Of a stretch of 64,000 bases of DNA, positions 15,496 through 25,071 are shown piece by piece. The position numbers and the translations under genes were made by a program. The notes under the pieces were generated by a model. The model was given only the letters and a program-made list of their open reading frames with translations. It was not told the origin of the DNA and made no database searches. Numbering within the stretch: position 1 is the stretch's first letter; each line of letters begins with the position of its first letter. This stretch comes from Thalassovita litoralis (lineage in GTDB: Bacteria; Pseudomonadota; Alphaproteobacteria; Rhodobacterales; Rhodobacteraceae): contig NZ_FXTO01000002.1 in assembly GCF_900182725.1 (NCBI RefSeq), forward strand, positions 1-64,000, read 5' to 3'.

Positions 15496-16446
15496 TCAGC
15501 CTTGCAGTGCGTCCCACATTGCCAGATCGCGCTGGGCGGTCCAGATGCGGGGGGTGTCGATGCCGCGGGCTTCGTCATAGGCGCGGGCCACGTTGAACGG
15601 CAGGCAATGTTCGTAGATCGCGTAATCCGCGAATTTCGGGTCACACTCGGCGCGGCAGGCATCCCATGCTTCTTTCAGGGTGCCGTTGCGGGCGGCCACA
15701 CGGGCCACCGGGCGATAGGTGCTGTCCACGAAATCACGGGTGTTTTCGATGGCGGCGTTCACCATTTCCTTGCCCACCAGCGCATCGCCCCGGCCCGGCG
15801 CGATGGCGTCCACGTCATAGGCCTTGATCGCGTCCAGCGTGTTGCCCCAGTCGCCGAAATGCCCATCACCGCAGTAGCAGGCCGAATGGTATTCCACGAT
15901 GTCGCCGGTGAACATCACGTTCTGATCGGGCACATGGATCACCGCGTCACCCGCCGTATGAGCGCGGCCGATTTGCTTGATGTCCACCCGGCGGTTGCCC
16001 AGATAAACCGTCATGCTGTCGCTAAAGGTGGTGGTCGGGAAGGTCAGGCCGGGGATGCTTTCGTGGCCTTCGAACAGGCGCGGGAAACGCTGGAATTCGC
16101 TGTCCCAGTCTTCTTGGCCGCGTTCCACCACCATCGCACGGGCGGCATCCGACATGATCACCTGCTGCGCCCCAAAGGCGCTGGCCCCCAGAACACGCAC
16201 GGCATGGTAATGGGTCAGAACCACATGGGTGATTGGCTTATCCGTAACAGAGCGCACGCATTCGATTACCTTATTGGCCAGACGCGGGGTGGCCTGCGCC
16301 TCGACGATCATCACGCTGTCATCGCCGATGATGACGCCGCTGTTGGGGTCGCCCTCGGCGGTGAAGGCATACAGGCCTTCGCCTACCTCGGTGAAGCTGA
16401 TGTTTTTTTCGGTCATGTCCCCTTGGGACGCGAATGCCTTGGCCAT
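15496..16446 (-). CDS. MBL-fold metallo-hydrolase with an incomplete metal-binding motif
   Basis: A 316-residue metallo-beta-lactamase-fold protein. The first metal motif, normally HxHxDH, reads HYHAVR at 79-84: both histidines are present but the Asp and third His are replaced by Val and Arg. Later motifs are intact, with GRAHTAGDAVIH (second-site histidine) and FTGDIV (bridging Asp). A single-metal or non-hydrolytic protein is therefore possible. The ATG at 16446 follows AAGGAAAG. It is the first gene of the operon running into the aromatic monooxygenase and is divergent from a MarR gene. Confidence 0.83.
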   Translation of the reverse strand: MAKAFASQGDMTEKNISFTEVGEGLYAFTAEGDPNSGVIIGDDSVMIVEAQATPRLANKVIECVRSVTDKPITHVVLTHYHAVRVLGASAFGAQQVIMSDAARAMVVERGQEDWDSEFQRFPRLFEGHESIPGLTFPTTTFSDSMTVYLGNRRVDIKQIGRAHTAGDAVIHVPDQNVMFTGDIVEYHSACYCGDGHFGDWGNTLDAIKAYDVDAIAPGRGDALVGKEMVNAAIENTRDFVDSTYRPVARVAARNGTLKEAWDACRAECDPKFADYAIYEHCLPFNVARAYDEARGIDTPRIWTAQRDLAMWDALQG

Positions 16447-16538
16447 CTGTTTTCTTTCCTTGGGTCGGTTGCAACAGGCGGGGGAGAGGGCTGTGCCGTG
16501 CCTCCTCCGCATCGGTCTGCGGTCTTATCCCATAAATA

Positions 16539-16554
16539 CGTTGCATATGCAACG
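16539..16554. promoter_or_regulatory. Perfect 16-bp palindrome, probable MarR operator
   Basis: CGTTGCATATGCAACG at 16539-16554 is fully self-complementary. It lies midway between the divergent MBL-fold gene (start 16446) and MarR gene (start 16645). The TTGCATATGCAA core is of the kind bound by MarR regulators of phenolic catabolism. It probably controls both directions. Confidence 0.72.
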
Positions 16555-16644
16555 AAAATCGAAAGCGGCTTTTTTCTGCGGTCTGAATGTGACAGGTTGG
16601 GATGGGGTATTCCGTTCCCAACCATTTGAAAGAAGGGGAAATAC

Positions 16645-17121
16645 ATGAACGACGACAGTGTTCGCGGCGATGGCGCAGTCCAGCCGGTGTTCGATCTGAC
16701 CCAGTTCACCCCCTACAAACTGGCGCTGGCCGCTCAATTGCTAAGCGAGGCATTGGCGCGGCAATATCGGCAAAGATTCGGTATCTCGATCCCGGATTGG
16801 CGGGTGCTGGTCCACCTGTCCCATTCCGGCGGCGCATCCGTGCGCGACATTGAAACCAGCGTGGTGATGGAAAAATCCAAAGTCAGCCGCGCGGCATCCC
16901 GATTAGAAGGGCGGGGCTTGGTCGCCAAACGCCCCCACCCCGAGGATAAGCGGCTGGTGCATCTGTCCTTGACGCCCGAAGGTCAGGCGCTTGTGGCGGA
17001 AATTCAACCGCTTGCGTTGACCTTGCAAGCCCAGATCGAGGCGGATTTGGGGGCGGGGTTCGCCGATTTTGCCAAGGCGCTGGACCTGCTGGCCGACAAA
17101 TACAATCTGCAAGGCGGCTGA
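16645..17121 (+). CDS. MarR-family transcriptional regulator
   Basis: A 158-residue winged-helix protein with the recognition region GGASVRDIETSVVMEKSKVSRAASRL and wing KRPHPEDKRLVHLSL. The start follows AAGGGG. It is divergent from the MBL-monooxygenase-DUF2783 operon, with a perfect palindrome in the shared promoter region, so it is the best candidate repressor of that operon. Ligand is probably the aromatic substrate or its CoA thioester, by analogy with the family. It converges closely on the HPP/CBS gene (13 bases apart). Confidence 0.92.
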   Translation: MNDDSVRGDGAVQPVFDLTQFTPYKLALAAQLLSEALARQYRQRFGISIPDWRVLVHLSHSGGASVRDIETSVVMEKSKVSRAASRLEGRGLVAKRPHPEDKRLVHLSLTPEGQALVAEIQPLALTLQAQIEADLGAGFADFAKALDLLADKYNLQGG

Positions 17122-17133
17122 CACGCCCCGCGA

Positions 17134-18306
17134 TTAAAGCGGTGTCTCGGGCGCGGACAGGCTGTGCCGGGCCAGTGCTGCGATCAGATCGGTGCGGGTT
17201 ACGATGCCCACGATCTGACCCCGGTCCAGCACGGGAACGGCATCGCAATCGCCTTCGGACATCATCGGCAGCAGGGCGGCCACCGGGGTTGTGGGCAGGG
17301 CGCGGGGCATGGCTGTCGCCATGATTTCGCTGGCCGACACGGGCCTGTCCCGGTTTTGGTCCAGCAGCCGTGCCATTGCCGCCGAAAACCGCCGATCCAG
17401 CCGGAACGCATCCTCACGTGCGCGGCGGATCAGGTGAATTTGGAAAATTACCCCCAGAAACTTGTCGCCGTCCTGCACCACGGGCAAGGACGTGAACCCA
17501 TGTTGCCGAAACAGGTCCGCGACCTGATTCAGCGGCGTATCCGGCCCAACCGTGACCAGATTGCGCGACATGATATCGTCCGCCGTGGCAGGCCCGGTGC
17601 GATGCCGCGCCGCTTCGATTTCGGCGGCCCCGATCAGGCGTGCCAGATCTTCGACCCCCAAATTCAGCGATTGGCGATAGCGGTCCAGAATGCCGGTCAG
17701 GTCGTCCTCGTTCAGGCCCAAACGTTCCGCCGGTTCCGGGTCATGGGTGCCGTGGGAATTGCGGTCCTCGAATTGACGAAAGGGATAATGCCGTCCGCTG
17801 ATGCGTGCGTAAATCGTGGCAAGGACCACCAATAACACCGTTCCCACGCCAACCGGGGCCAGCGCAAACCAGACCCCCAGCGATTGCACCGCATCGGGGC
17901 TAAGTGCGGCTGTCATGGCCACGGCCCCGGCTGGGGGATGTACCGCCCGCAGCAATGTCATCACCGCAATCGCCAGCCCCACCGCCAGCGCAACGCGCAG
18001 CGCAGGGTCCGGCACCAACAGGCACACCCCAACCCCCACCAACGCCGCCGACATGTTCCCCACCACCGCAGACCACGGCTGTGCCAGCGGGCTGTTTGGC
18101 ACTGCGAACACCAGAACAGATGTCGCTCCGAACGGCGCGATCAGATACAGCCCGGTCCGCAGGTCCACCAAGGGGGACAATATAAACAGCCCCACGCAGC
18201 CCAACCCGATCAGCGCCCCCAGCCCGGCGCGCAATGCCTCTTTCCACGGGCCGGACGGAATGGCCGGGCCAAGCGCCCGTAATATATGCTGAAAATCAAA
18301 TGTCAT
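17134..18306 (-). CDS. HPP-family membrane protein with two C-terminal CBS domains
   Basis: About 390 residues. The N-terminal half (about 25-180) has four hydrophobic helices and the HPP signature AVHPPAGAVAM. The C-terminal half carries two CBS domains (about 245-300 and 330-385), with IMSRNLVTVGPDTPL and IMATAMPRALPTTPV at their starts. HPP proteins are linked to nitrite transport in some organisms; CBS domains bind adenine nucleotides. The start is uncertain: ATG at 18306 or GTG at 18321, neither with a clear ribosome binding site. It is not obviously in an operon. Confidence 0.85.
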   Translation of the reverse strand: MTFDFQHILRALGPAIPSGPWKEALRAGLGALIGLGCVGLFILSPLVDLRTGLYLIAPFGATSVLVFAVPNSPLAQPWSAVVGNMSAALVGVGVCLLVPDPALRVALAVGLAIAVMTLLRAVHPPAGAVAMTAALSPDAVQSLGVWFALAPVGVGTVLLVVLATIYARISGRHYPFRQFEDRNSHGTHDPEPAERLGLNEDDLTGILDRYRQSLNLGVEDLARLIGAAEIEAARHRTGPATADDIMSRNLVTVGPDTPLNQVADLFRQHGFTSLPVVQDGDKFLGVIFQIHLIRRAREDAFRLDRRFSAAMARLLDQNRDRPVSASEIMATAMPRALPTTPVAALLPMMSEGDCDAVPVLDRGQIVGIVTRTDLIAALARHSLSAPETPL

Positions 18307-18362
18307 TGCGGGGTCTTTCACGTCGGGGTCTGGGCTTTGCTATCCCGGAACCGCCCCCCGGA

Positions 18363-19325
18363 TCAACCGCGCGGGCTGCGGCCTGTCCATTTGCGATAGG
18401 CGCGGAAAAACGCACTGGGTTCGCTATAGCCCACGGCGGCGGCCACATCCGCCACGCTGACCCCGCCCGTATCCAGCATCCGCTGGGCGCGGGTCATGCG
18501 CAATTCGTCCTTGATCGCGCGATAGCTTTGCCCATCCGCCCGCAACTGGCGGCGCAGTGTGGCAGGGGATACCCCCATCCGTCCGGCCAGCGCGTCAAAT
18601 CCGGGCCAATCCGTCGGGGGCAAATCCGCCAATATCCCGCGCACCCGGATCGCGGTTCCCTGATCGTGGCGGAACCGGATCAGGATATTCGCCGGGGCTT
18701 CGCGCAGGAATGTTTTCAGCGCAGCGTCCCCTCGGATCACCGGCAGCGATAAATAGGCCGCATCGAAAACCAGCCGGGTTTCAGGGGCATCGAACTGCAC
18801 GGGAACGCCGAAAAATTGCCGATAATCCGCCCGGTCCGGTGGGGCAGGGCAGGCGAAATCCAGCCGCCGTAGTGGAATGCGTCGCCCCACCAGCCAACAG
18901 GTCACGCCCATCAGGATCAACCAATAGGTCCGATAGGCAAAAGCCGATCGCTGCATTTCGTCTTGCAGGGTGATCCGCGCCTCGCCCTCGCGCAGGGTCA
19001 ATTGCCCGGTCGGGCCATCCAGCACCACGTTCAAAAAGGACAGCGCCCGGTGCAAGGCCTGTTTCAGCGTCCCAGTCGACAGCACCGCATGGCACAGCAG
19101 CGCGAAACTGCCGGGCCGCATGGGCCGCGCCCCAAGGCCGAAAAATTCGTCCTGCATGGTCTGGGCGATCAGCCACCACAGCCGCCCATAGTCCTGCGCC
19201 GATACCGGGCCAACAGGCGGGATCATCCCCAGTTCTGCCAGCAAAAGCGCGGGGTCATGCCCCCCCGCCCGCAGACAGGACAGCGCATCTTCGACAAATC
19301 CAGCAGAAATCGGCGGTTGCTTCAT
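18363..19325 (-). CDS. AraC-family transcriptional regulator with arabinose-binding-like N domain
   Basis: A 320-residue regulator. The N-terminal two thirds resemble the Arabinose_bd effector domain of the OruR/ArgR-like AraC subgroup. The C-terminal HTH_18 domain includes FDALAGRMGVSPATLRRQLRADGQSY and the second helix region VADVAAAVGYSEPSAFFRAYRKWTG. The frame stays open far upstream, but the ATG at 19325 gives the usual family length. It is divergent from the SDR-thiolase-acyl-CoA dehydrogenase operon (109 bases apart) and is its likely activator. Confidence 0.88.
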   Translation of the reverse strand: MKQPPISAGFVEDALSCLRAGGHDPALLLAELGMIPPVGPVSAQDYGRLWWLIAQTMQDEFFGLGARPMRPGSFALLCHAVLSTGTLKQALHRALSFLNVVLDGPTGQLTLREGEARITLQDEMQRSAFAYRTYWLILMGVTCWLVGRRIPLRRLDFACPAPPDRADYRQFFGVPVQFDAPETRLVFDAAYLSLPVIRGDAALKTFLREAPANILIRFRHDQGTAIRVRGILADLPPTDWPGFDALAGRMGVSPATLRRQLRADGQSYRAIKDELRMTRAQRMLDTGGVSVADVAAAVGYSEPSAFFRAYRKWTGRSPRG

Positions 19326-19433
19326 CCCTGTGCGATACTGGCAAAACCGATCATAAATCAAGATATTTAGCGTCATTGATTGCCATGCCGTCCGGCCTAA
19401 GCTGCGCCGCGATACGGTATCGGAGGAGACATC

Positions 19434-20201
19434 ATGCAAATCGACGGGAAGGCCTTTGTTGTCACGGGGGCAGGTTCGGGTCTTGGCGCGGCTGTGGCGG
19501 ATATGATCGTGGCCGCAGGCGGCAGCGTCGTGTTGGCTGACATCAACGCCGACGCGGGCACCGCCAAGGCGGCAGAGCTGGGTCAAACCGCCCGGTTTTG
19601 CCAGACCGACGTAACGCAAGACGCCGATGGCAAGGCCGCCATTGCTGCCGCGCTGGATGGGTTCGGGCGGCTGGACGGGCTGGTGAATTGCGCAGGTATT
19701 GCGCCGGGCGAAAAAATTCTGGGCCGTAATGGTCCTCATGCTCTGGACAGCTTTGCCCGCGCCATTTCGATCAACCTTGTGGGCAGCTTCAACATGCTGC
19801 GGCTGGCGGCGGATGCGATTTCCCAGCAGGCACCGGGGCCGGATGGTGAACGTGGCGTGATCGTCAACACCGCGTCCATCGCGGCCTATGACGGGCAGAT
19901 CGGGCAGGCGGCCTATGCCGCATCCAAGGGCGGCGTTGCGGCGCTGACCTTGCCCGCAGCCCGCGAACTGGCGCGGTATGGCATCCGTGTTGTGACCGTC
20001 GCGCCGGGCATTTTCGGCACTCCGATGATGGCCGCCATGCCACAGGACGTTCAGGATGCGTTGGGGGCATCGGTTCCGTTTCCATCCCGGCTGGGCAACC
20101 CCGCTGAATTTGCTGCGCTTGTGCGCCATATCTGTGAAAACCCCATGCTGAACGGCGAAGTCATCCGACTGGACGGTGCGCTGCGCATGGCCGCGAAATA
20201 A
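19434..20201 (+). CDS. SDR-family 3-hydroxyacyl-CoA dehydrogenase (type II, HSD17B10-like)
   Basis: A 255-residue short-chain dehydrogenase. The NAD-binding motif is TGAGSGLG at 11-18, NCAG lies at 85-88, and the catalytic residues are Ser148, Tyr161 and Lys165 (YAASK). The sequence style ([31 protein letters not shown]) is that of type II 3-hydroxyacyl-CoA dehydrogenases, which oxidise short or branched 3-hydroxyacyl-CoAs. GGAGGAG precedes the start. It is the first gene of a three-gene beta-oxidation operon, and its product would feed the thiolase just downstream. Confidence 0.92.
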   Translation: MQIDGKAFVVTGAGSGLGAAVADMIVAAGGSVVLADINADAGTAKAAELGQTARFCQTDVTQDADGKAAIAAALDGFGRLDGLVNCAGIAPGEKILGRNGPHALDSFARAISINLVGSFNMLRLAADAISQQAPGPDGERGVIVNTASIAAYDGQIGQAAYAASKGGVAALTLPAARELARYGIRVVTVAPGIFGTPMMAAMPQDVQDALGASVPFPSRLGNPAEFAALVRHICENPMLNGEVIRLDGALRMAAK

Positions 20202-20212
20202 GGAGCTTTCCA

Positions 20213-21403
20213 ATGTCTCATTCTGATCCCATCGTTATCGTGGGCATGGCCCGGACCCCTATGGGTGGCTTTCAGGGCGATCTGTCTGACGCTGACGCCT
20301 CGACCTTGGGCGGGGCCGCCATTGCTGCGGCGCTGACCCGCGCGGGCCTGTCCGCCGATGCGGTACAAGAGGTTGTCATGGGCTGCGTTCTGCCCGCAGG
20401 GCAGGGGCAGGCTCCGGCCCGTCAAGCGGGCATAAAGGCCGGTTTGCCGCTGGGCGCGGGCGCGACCACCGTGAATAAAATGTGCGGTTCTGGAATGCGG
20501 GCAGCGATGTTCGCTCATGATATGCTGATTGCGGGCAGTGCCGATGTGATCGTGGCGGGCGGCATGGAAAGCATGACCAACGCGCCCTATCTGCTGCCCA
20601 AGGCGCGGGGCGGCTATCGCATGGGCCACGGCGCGGTTGTGGATCACATGTTCATGGATGGCTTGGAAGATGCCTATGACAAGGGTCGTCTGATGGGCAC
20701 CTTTGCCGAAGATTGCGCGCAGGCCTATCAGTTCAGCCGTCAGGCACAGGACGATTTTGCGATCACGTCCTTGAAGCGGGCGCAGAAAGCTATCGAAGAC
20801 GGCAGTTTTGCCGCCGAAGTGGCCCCGATCACCCTGCAAACCCGCAAGGGCGATGTGACTGTCAGCATTGACGAACAACCCGGCAAGGCGCGGCTGGACA
20901 AAATCCCGACCCTGAAACCCGCCTTCCGCAAGGACGGCACGGTGACGGCGGCCAATGCGTCCTCGATTTCCGACGGGGCGGCGGCGCTGGTGATGATGCG
21001 GGCGTCACAGGCTGAAAAACGTGGCCTGGCCCCGCTGGCGCGGATCACGGGCCACACCACCCACGCGCATGAACCGTATAATTTCCCCACCGCCCCCATC
21101 GGTGCCATGCAAAAGCTGGCCGATAAAACCGGCTGGGCGATGAAAGACGTAGACCTGTTTGAAATTAACGAGGCCTTTGCCGTTGTCGCAATGGCCGCAA
21201 TGCGCGATCTGGACCTGCCGCATGATAAGGTGAACGTGCATGGTGGCGCTTGCGCCTTGGGCCATCCGATCGGCGCATCCGGGGCGCGGGTGATGGTTAC
21301 ACTGTTGGCGGCGCTTCAGAAATATGATCTGAAACGGGGGGTGGCGTCCCTGTGTATCGGCGGTGGCGAAGCCACGGCGATTGGTCTGGAAAGGATTGTC
21401 TGA
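20213..21403 (+). CDS. Acetyl-CoA C-acyltransferase (thiolase)
   Basis: A 396-residue thiolase. The nucleophilic Cys91 is in [15 protein letters not shown] lies in the C-terminal domain, and [16 protein letters not shown] carries the second catalytic Cys/His region. AAGGAG precedes the start. It lies 11 bases after the dehydrogenase and overlaps the next gene by three bases (TGATG). With its neighbours it would complete a beta-oxidation spiral for a short or branched acyl-CoA, such as those from isoleucine or fatty acids. Acetoacetyl-CoA synthesis for storage polymer is an alternative, but the operon context makes it less likely. Confidence 0.95.
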   Translation: MSHSDPIVIVGMARTPMGGFQGDLSDADASTLGGAAIAAALTRAGLSADAVQEVVMGCVLPAGQGQAPARQAGIKAGLPLGAGATTVNKMCGSGMRAAMFAHDMLIAGSADVIVAGGMESMTNAPYLLPKARGGYRMGHGAVVDHMFMDGLEDAYDKGRLMGTFAEDCAQAYQFSRQAQDDFAITSLKRAQKAIEDGSFAAEVAPITLQTRKGDVTVSIDEQPGKARLDKIPTLKPAFRKDGTVTAANASSISDGAAALVMMRASQAEKRGLAPLARITGHTTHAHEPYNFPTAPIGAMQKLADKTGWAMKDVDLFEINEAFAVVAMAAMRDLDLPHDKVNVHGGACALGHPIGASGARVMVTLLAALQKYDLKRGVASLCIGGGEATAIGLERIV

Positions 21404-22530
21404 TGCAACTGGATGAAACCAACGAAATGGTGCGCGACGCTGTCCGCGCCTTTGCACAGGAACAACTGGCCCCCGGCGCGGCAAAGCGGGACGAGGAACA
21501 CGCCTTTCCCAAGGCCGAACTGACAGAGATGGGAAATCTGGGTTTTCTGGGGATGCTGGTCCCTGAATCCTATGGCGGTTCGGACATGGGCATGGTGTCT
21601 TATGCGCTGGCACTGGAAGAAATCGCCGCTGCGGATGGCGCTTGTTCCACCATCGTATCGGTTCACAGTTCTGTCGGATGTGTGCCGATCCTGAAATACG
21701 GGACCGAGGATCAGAAACAGCGTTTCCTGCCGAAAATGGCGGCGGGTGAATGGATTGGCGGCTTTGCCCTGACAGAACCACAGGCCGGGTCCGATGCGTC
21801 GGGGCTGAAAACCCGTGCGCGGCGCGATGGGGATCACTATGTTCTGGATGGGGTGAAGCAATTCATCACCTCGGGGAAAAACGGCGATGTGGTGATCGTG
21901 TTCGCCGTTACCGATCCCGACGCGGGTAAAAAGGGCATCACCGCTTTCATCGTGCCCACGGATACACCCGGTTATCAGGTGGTTTCGGTTGAACGTAAAC
22001 TGGGGCAGCACAGTTCTGATACTTGTGCGCTGGCCTTTACCAATATGCGTATCCCGGTGGAAAATCGTCTGGGTGCCGAAGGCGAAGGGTATAAAATCGC
22101 GCTGGCTAACCTTGAGGGGGGGCGTATCGGTATCGCCTCGCAATCGGTGGGCATGGCCCGCGCGGCGTTTGACGCGGCCCGCGCCTATGCGCAGGAACGG
22201 ATCACCTTTGGCAAGCCGATCATGCAGCATCAGACCATCGCGTTTAAGCTGGCCGATATGGCCACGAAGATCGAAGCCGCCCGCCATATGGTTTTGCACG
22301 CCGCTGCCCTGCGGCAACAGGGCAAACCCTGCCTGACCGAAGCATCAATGGCGAAACTCTTTGCTTCGGAAATGGCCGAACAGGTTTGCACTGCGGCTAT
22401 TCAGATCCACGGGGGCTATGGCTATCTGGCCGATTACCCGGTGGAACGCATCTATCGCGATGTCCGCGTGTGCCAGATTTACGAAGGCACGTCCGAGGTG
22501 CAGCGCATGGTCATTGCGCGCGGCTTGTAA
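21401..22530 (+). CDS. Short/branched-chain acyl-CoA dehydrogenase
   Basis: The coding start is the ATG at 21403, which overlaps the thiolase stop, giving 375 residues. FAD-binding and acyl-CoA-dehydrogenase signatures are complete: [12 protein letters not shown] in the middle, then the C-terminal [16 protein letters not shown] and the catalytic glutamate in [10 protein letters not shown]. In this family the Glu in the EGTSE position removes the alpha proton. It is the last gene of the AraC-controlled operon. The combination with an SDR-type hydroxyacyl-CoA dehydrogenase and thiolase, but no enoyl-CoA hydratase, is typical of isoleucine-type degradation, although that substrate is inferred. 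Confidence 0.93.
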
Positions 22531-22543
22531 GCCCCTAAATCAA

Positions 22544-22573
22544 AACGCCCCCGGTTTGACCGGGGGCGTTTTT
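22544..22573. terminator. Bidirectional intrinsic terminator
   Basis: AACGCCCCCGG (22544-22554) pairs perfectly with CCGGGGGCGTT (22560-22570) around TTTGA, with a T-run to 22573 and an A-run on the other side. It ends the acyl-CoA dehydrogenase operon and the convergent helicase gene. Confidence 0.94.
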
Positions 22574-22581
22574 GCATGTGC

Positions 22582-24888
22582 TTACCGTTTGCGGCGCGGC
22601 AGCGCATCGCCGCCTTTGCCCTTTATGCGAGGGCGGCCCAGCGATACGCTGGGATCGCTTGCCCCGCGCGGCTTGGCCGGTTTTCCGTCAGGCTTGCCGC
22701 CAAACGGTTTGCCGTCGGGTTTCCCGCCAAAAGACTTGCCCCCCGGCTTATCGCCAAAAGATTTGCCGCCGGGTTTCCCGCCAAAGGGCTTCCCACCGGG
22801 TTTGCCGTCAGATTTGCCACCAAACGGTTTGCCGCCCGGTTTGCCATCAGGTTTCCCGCCAAAGGATTTCCCCGGTTTCCCACGCGGCGCATCGCCATCG
22901 CTGCGGCCCTTATAGGGTGTGCGCGGTGCATCGCCCCCGGATTTGCCGAACGGTTTCTTGCCGGGTTTGTCCCCAAAAGGCCGGTCCCCAAAGGATTTCT
23001 TGTCCTTACCACGGGGGCCATCATCGCGACCGGCCCGTTCGCCACGGTCCCGCTTGGGGGACGCGGAATCCCAAACCGCCTTGTCGCGCGGCTTGCGGTC
23101 GGGGCGTGCATCGCGGGCGGGACGGTCGTCATCGTCGCGCCGTTTCGACGGGCGGTCCCATTTCGCGGGCCGTTCGGCTGCGTCGTCATCGCTGCGCGGT
23201 CCTTTGCGGTGCGGTTTGCCGCCCCGCTCGAACCCGCCCCGGCCCCCGGCGCCGCGATCAAAGCCCGGCTTGTCCCGGCGCGGTGGCGGCGGCAGGTCTG
23301 GCACACCATCCACGCGTTTTGCGCTGATCCCGTCCTCCAGCATTCCGTCTTGCAGGAACGCCTCGAACCCGTCCACGGCGCTTTCGGACAGTTCCACAAA
23401 GGTTTCGGATTCTGCGACGCGGATTTTCCCGATCTGCGATTTTTCCAGATTGCCCGCGCGGCACAGCATCGGCAGCAGCCAGCGCGCTTCGGCATTGTTC
23501 ACCCGGCCCACAGACAGCGACACCCATGCCGACGGCCCGAACGCTGCACGAGGATCGCGCGGCTCTCTGGGTTCGCGGGGTTCGCGCGGCAAAATCGGGG
23601 TATTCAGTTCTTCGGGGGCGGACAGTTTGCCCTGATACAGCCGCAAACAGGCCGCTGCGATTTGCTGCGGGCTGTATTGTTCCAGCAACGTATCGGCAAA
23701 GGCGGTTTCTTCCTCGCTCATGGGATCGGTCCATGCCGGATCGGCCAGCAGGCGGGCCTCATCCTTGGCGCGGATTTCCTCGGGCGTGGGGGCAAAGCCC
23801 CAGTTTGCTTCGATCTTGGCCCAACCCAGCAGGCGGGCGGCTTTTTTCGTGGCCTTGTCCGGCACGATCAGCGCCGAAATCCCCTTGCGCCCGGCGCGGC
23901 CTGTGCGGCCCGAACGGTGCAGCAGCGCTTCGGTGTTGGTGGGCAGATCGGCATGAATCACCAACTCCAGATTGGGCAGGTCGATGCCGCGTGCCGCCAC
24001 ATCGGTGGCCACGCAAACCCGCGCCCGTCCGTCCCGCAGCGCCTGAAGTGCATGGCTGCGTTCGTCCTGGCTTAGTTCCCCGGACAGGGACACAACCGCA
24101 AAGCCGCGATTGGCGAACCGCGCGGTCAGACGCGCCACGGCGGCGCGGGTGTTGGCGAATACGATCACGGTTTGCGCATCATGGAACCGCAACAGGTTGA
24201 TAATCGCATGTTCGGCGTCAACGGCGGCCACCTGGATGGCCTGATATTCGATGTCGCTGTGTTGCTGGCCCTTGGTCAGGGTGGTGACGCGTTCAGCGTC
24301 GCGCTGATAGCGTTTTGCCAGTTCCACGATGGACGGCGGGACAGTGGCCGAAAACAGCAGCGTGCGGCGGTTTTCCGGCGCTTCGCCCAGCATGTATTCC
24401 AGATCCTCGCGGAACCCCAGATCCAGCATTTCATCGGCTTCGTCCAGCACGATGGCGCGAATGTCGGTCAGGTCCAGCGCCCCGCGTTCGATATGATCGC
24501 GCAGCCGCCCCGGTGTTCCCACCACGATATGCGCCCCGCGTTCCAGCGCACGCCGTTCGGTCCGTGCATCCATACCGCCGATGCAGGATACCACCGTAGC
24601 CCCGGTTTTTGCATAGAGCCACGCCAGTTCCCGCTGCACCTGCAAGGCCAGTTCCCGCGTCGGGGCCACCACCAGCGCCATCGGCGCGGCGGGCGGGGGC
24701 ATCATATCGGCATCGCCCAACAGGGTGGGGGCAATCGCCAGACCGAACCCTACCGTCTTTCCCGATCCGGTCTGGGCGGACACCAACAGGTCCGCTTCGG
24801 CCAGTTCAGGGGCGGTGACGGCCTGTTGCACATCGGTAAGCGAGGTATATCCGCGCTCGGCCAGCGCATCGGAAAGGGGGGTGATCAT
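22582..24888 (-). CDS. DEAD-box ATP-dependent RNA helicase with DbpA-type RNA-binding domain and basic repeat tail
   Basis: A 768-residue helicase. The Q-motif region TSLTDVQQAV, Walker A AQTGSGKT (38-45), PTRELALQV, VGTPGRLRD, VLDEADEML, SATVPP, ATDVAARGIDL and HRSGRTGRAGR occur in canonical order. A DbpA/CsdA-like RNA-binding domain follows at about 460-530 (VSLSVGRVNNAEARWLLPML). The last 230 residues are low-complexity, rich in Lys, Gly, Asp, Pro and Phe. Likely roles are ribosome assembly or cold adaptation. The ATG at 24888 starts the conserved fold, but no clear ribosome binding site is seen before it. It appears monocistronic. Confidence 0.93.
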   Translation of the reverse strand: MITPLSDALAERGYTSLTDVQQAVTAPELAEADLLVSAQTGSGKTVGFGLAIAPTLLGDADMMPPPAAPMALVVAPTRELALQVQRELAWLYAKTGATVVSCIGGMDARTERRALERGAHIVVGTPGRLRDHIERGALDLTDIRAIVLDEADEMLDLGFREDLEYMLGEAPENRRTLLFSATVPPSIVELAKRYQRDAERVTTLTKGQQHSDIEYQAIQVAAVDAEHAIINLLRFHDAQTVIVFANTRAAVARLTARFANRGFAVVSLSGELSQDERSHALQALRDGRARVCVATDVAARGIDLPNLELVIHADLPTNTEALLHRSGRTGRAGRKGISALIVPDKATKKAARLLGWAKIEANWGFAPTPEEIRAKDEARLLADPAWTDPMSEEETAFADTLLEQYSPQQIAAACLRLYQGKLSAPEELNTPILPREPREPREPRDPRAAFGPSAWVSLSVGRVNNAEARWLLPMLCRAGNLEKSQIGKIRVAESETFVELSESAVDGFEAFLQDGMLEDGISAKRVDGVPDLPPPPRRDKPGFDRGAGGRGGFERGGKPHRKGPRSDDDAAERPAKWDRPSKRRDDDDRPARDARPDRKPRDKAVWDSASPKRDRGERAGRDDGPRGKDKKSFGDRPFGDKPGKKPFGKSGGDAPRTPYKGRSDGDAPRGKPGKSFGGKPDGKPGGKPFGGKSDGKPGGKPFGGKPGGKSFGDKPGGKSFGGKPDGKPFGGKPDGKPAKPRGASDPSVSLGRPRIKGKGGDALPRRKR
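22676..22880 (-). repeat. Degenerate tandem repeat in the helicase C-terminal tail
   Basis: About eight copies of a unit close to KPFGGKPDGKPG, with variants such as KSFGDKPGG, are encoded here. The DNA repeats with small changes (GGTTTCCCGCCAAA and variants). The tail is intrinsically disordered and highly basic. Slippage between copies would change its length. Confidence 0.85.
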
Positions 24889-25037
24889 CGGGGGGAGTGT
24901 CCATAGCAAGCGCGCCGCAGGGGCGGCGGAAAGACAACTGTCTATACCATCCCGGCGGGCTTGTCCATGCTGATTTCCAAGGCAGGGGCCGAGGCGGGAA
25001 ATTCCAACCGCTGCATTGTGGGGCATCGGTGGAATTT

Positions 25038-25058
25038 GAGTATTTTGGGCAAGATGAA
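25038..25058. repeat. Post-terminator conserved motif, copy 1
   Basis: GAGTATTT, two variable bases, then GGCAAGATGAA. A second copy with 19 of 21 identical bases is at 34668-34688. Read on the minus strand, both copies follow a hairpin that lies after the stop of a minus-strand gene; here the hairpin is at 25072-25108. Confidence 0.7.
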
Positions 25059-25071
25059 AAGCGCGGATTTT

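Noticed and set aside
13748-16629. Long plus-strand open frames opposite the monooxygenase and MBL-fold genes
   Set aside because: They are shadows of well-conserved minus-strand genes, with no ribosome binding site or family signature.
22582-24075. Plus-strand open frame rich in Arg/Pro/Phe opposite the helicase tail
   Set aside because: It arises from the reverse complement of the Lys/Gly repeat codons and has no independent support.
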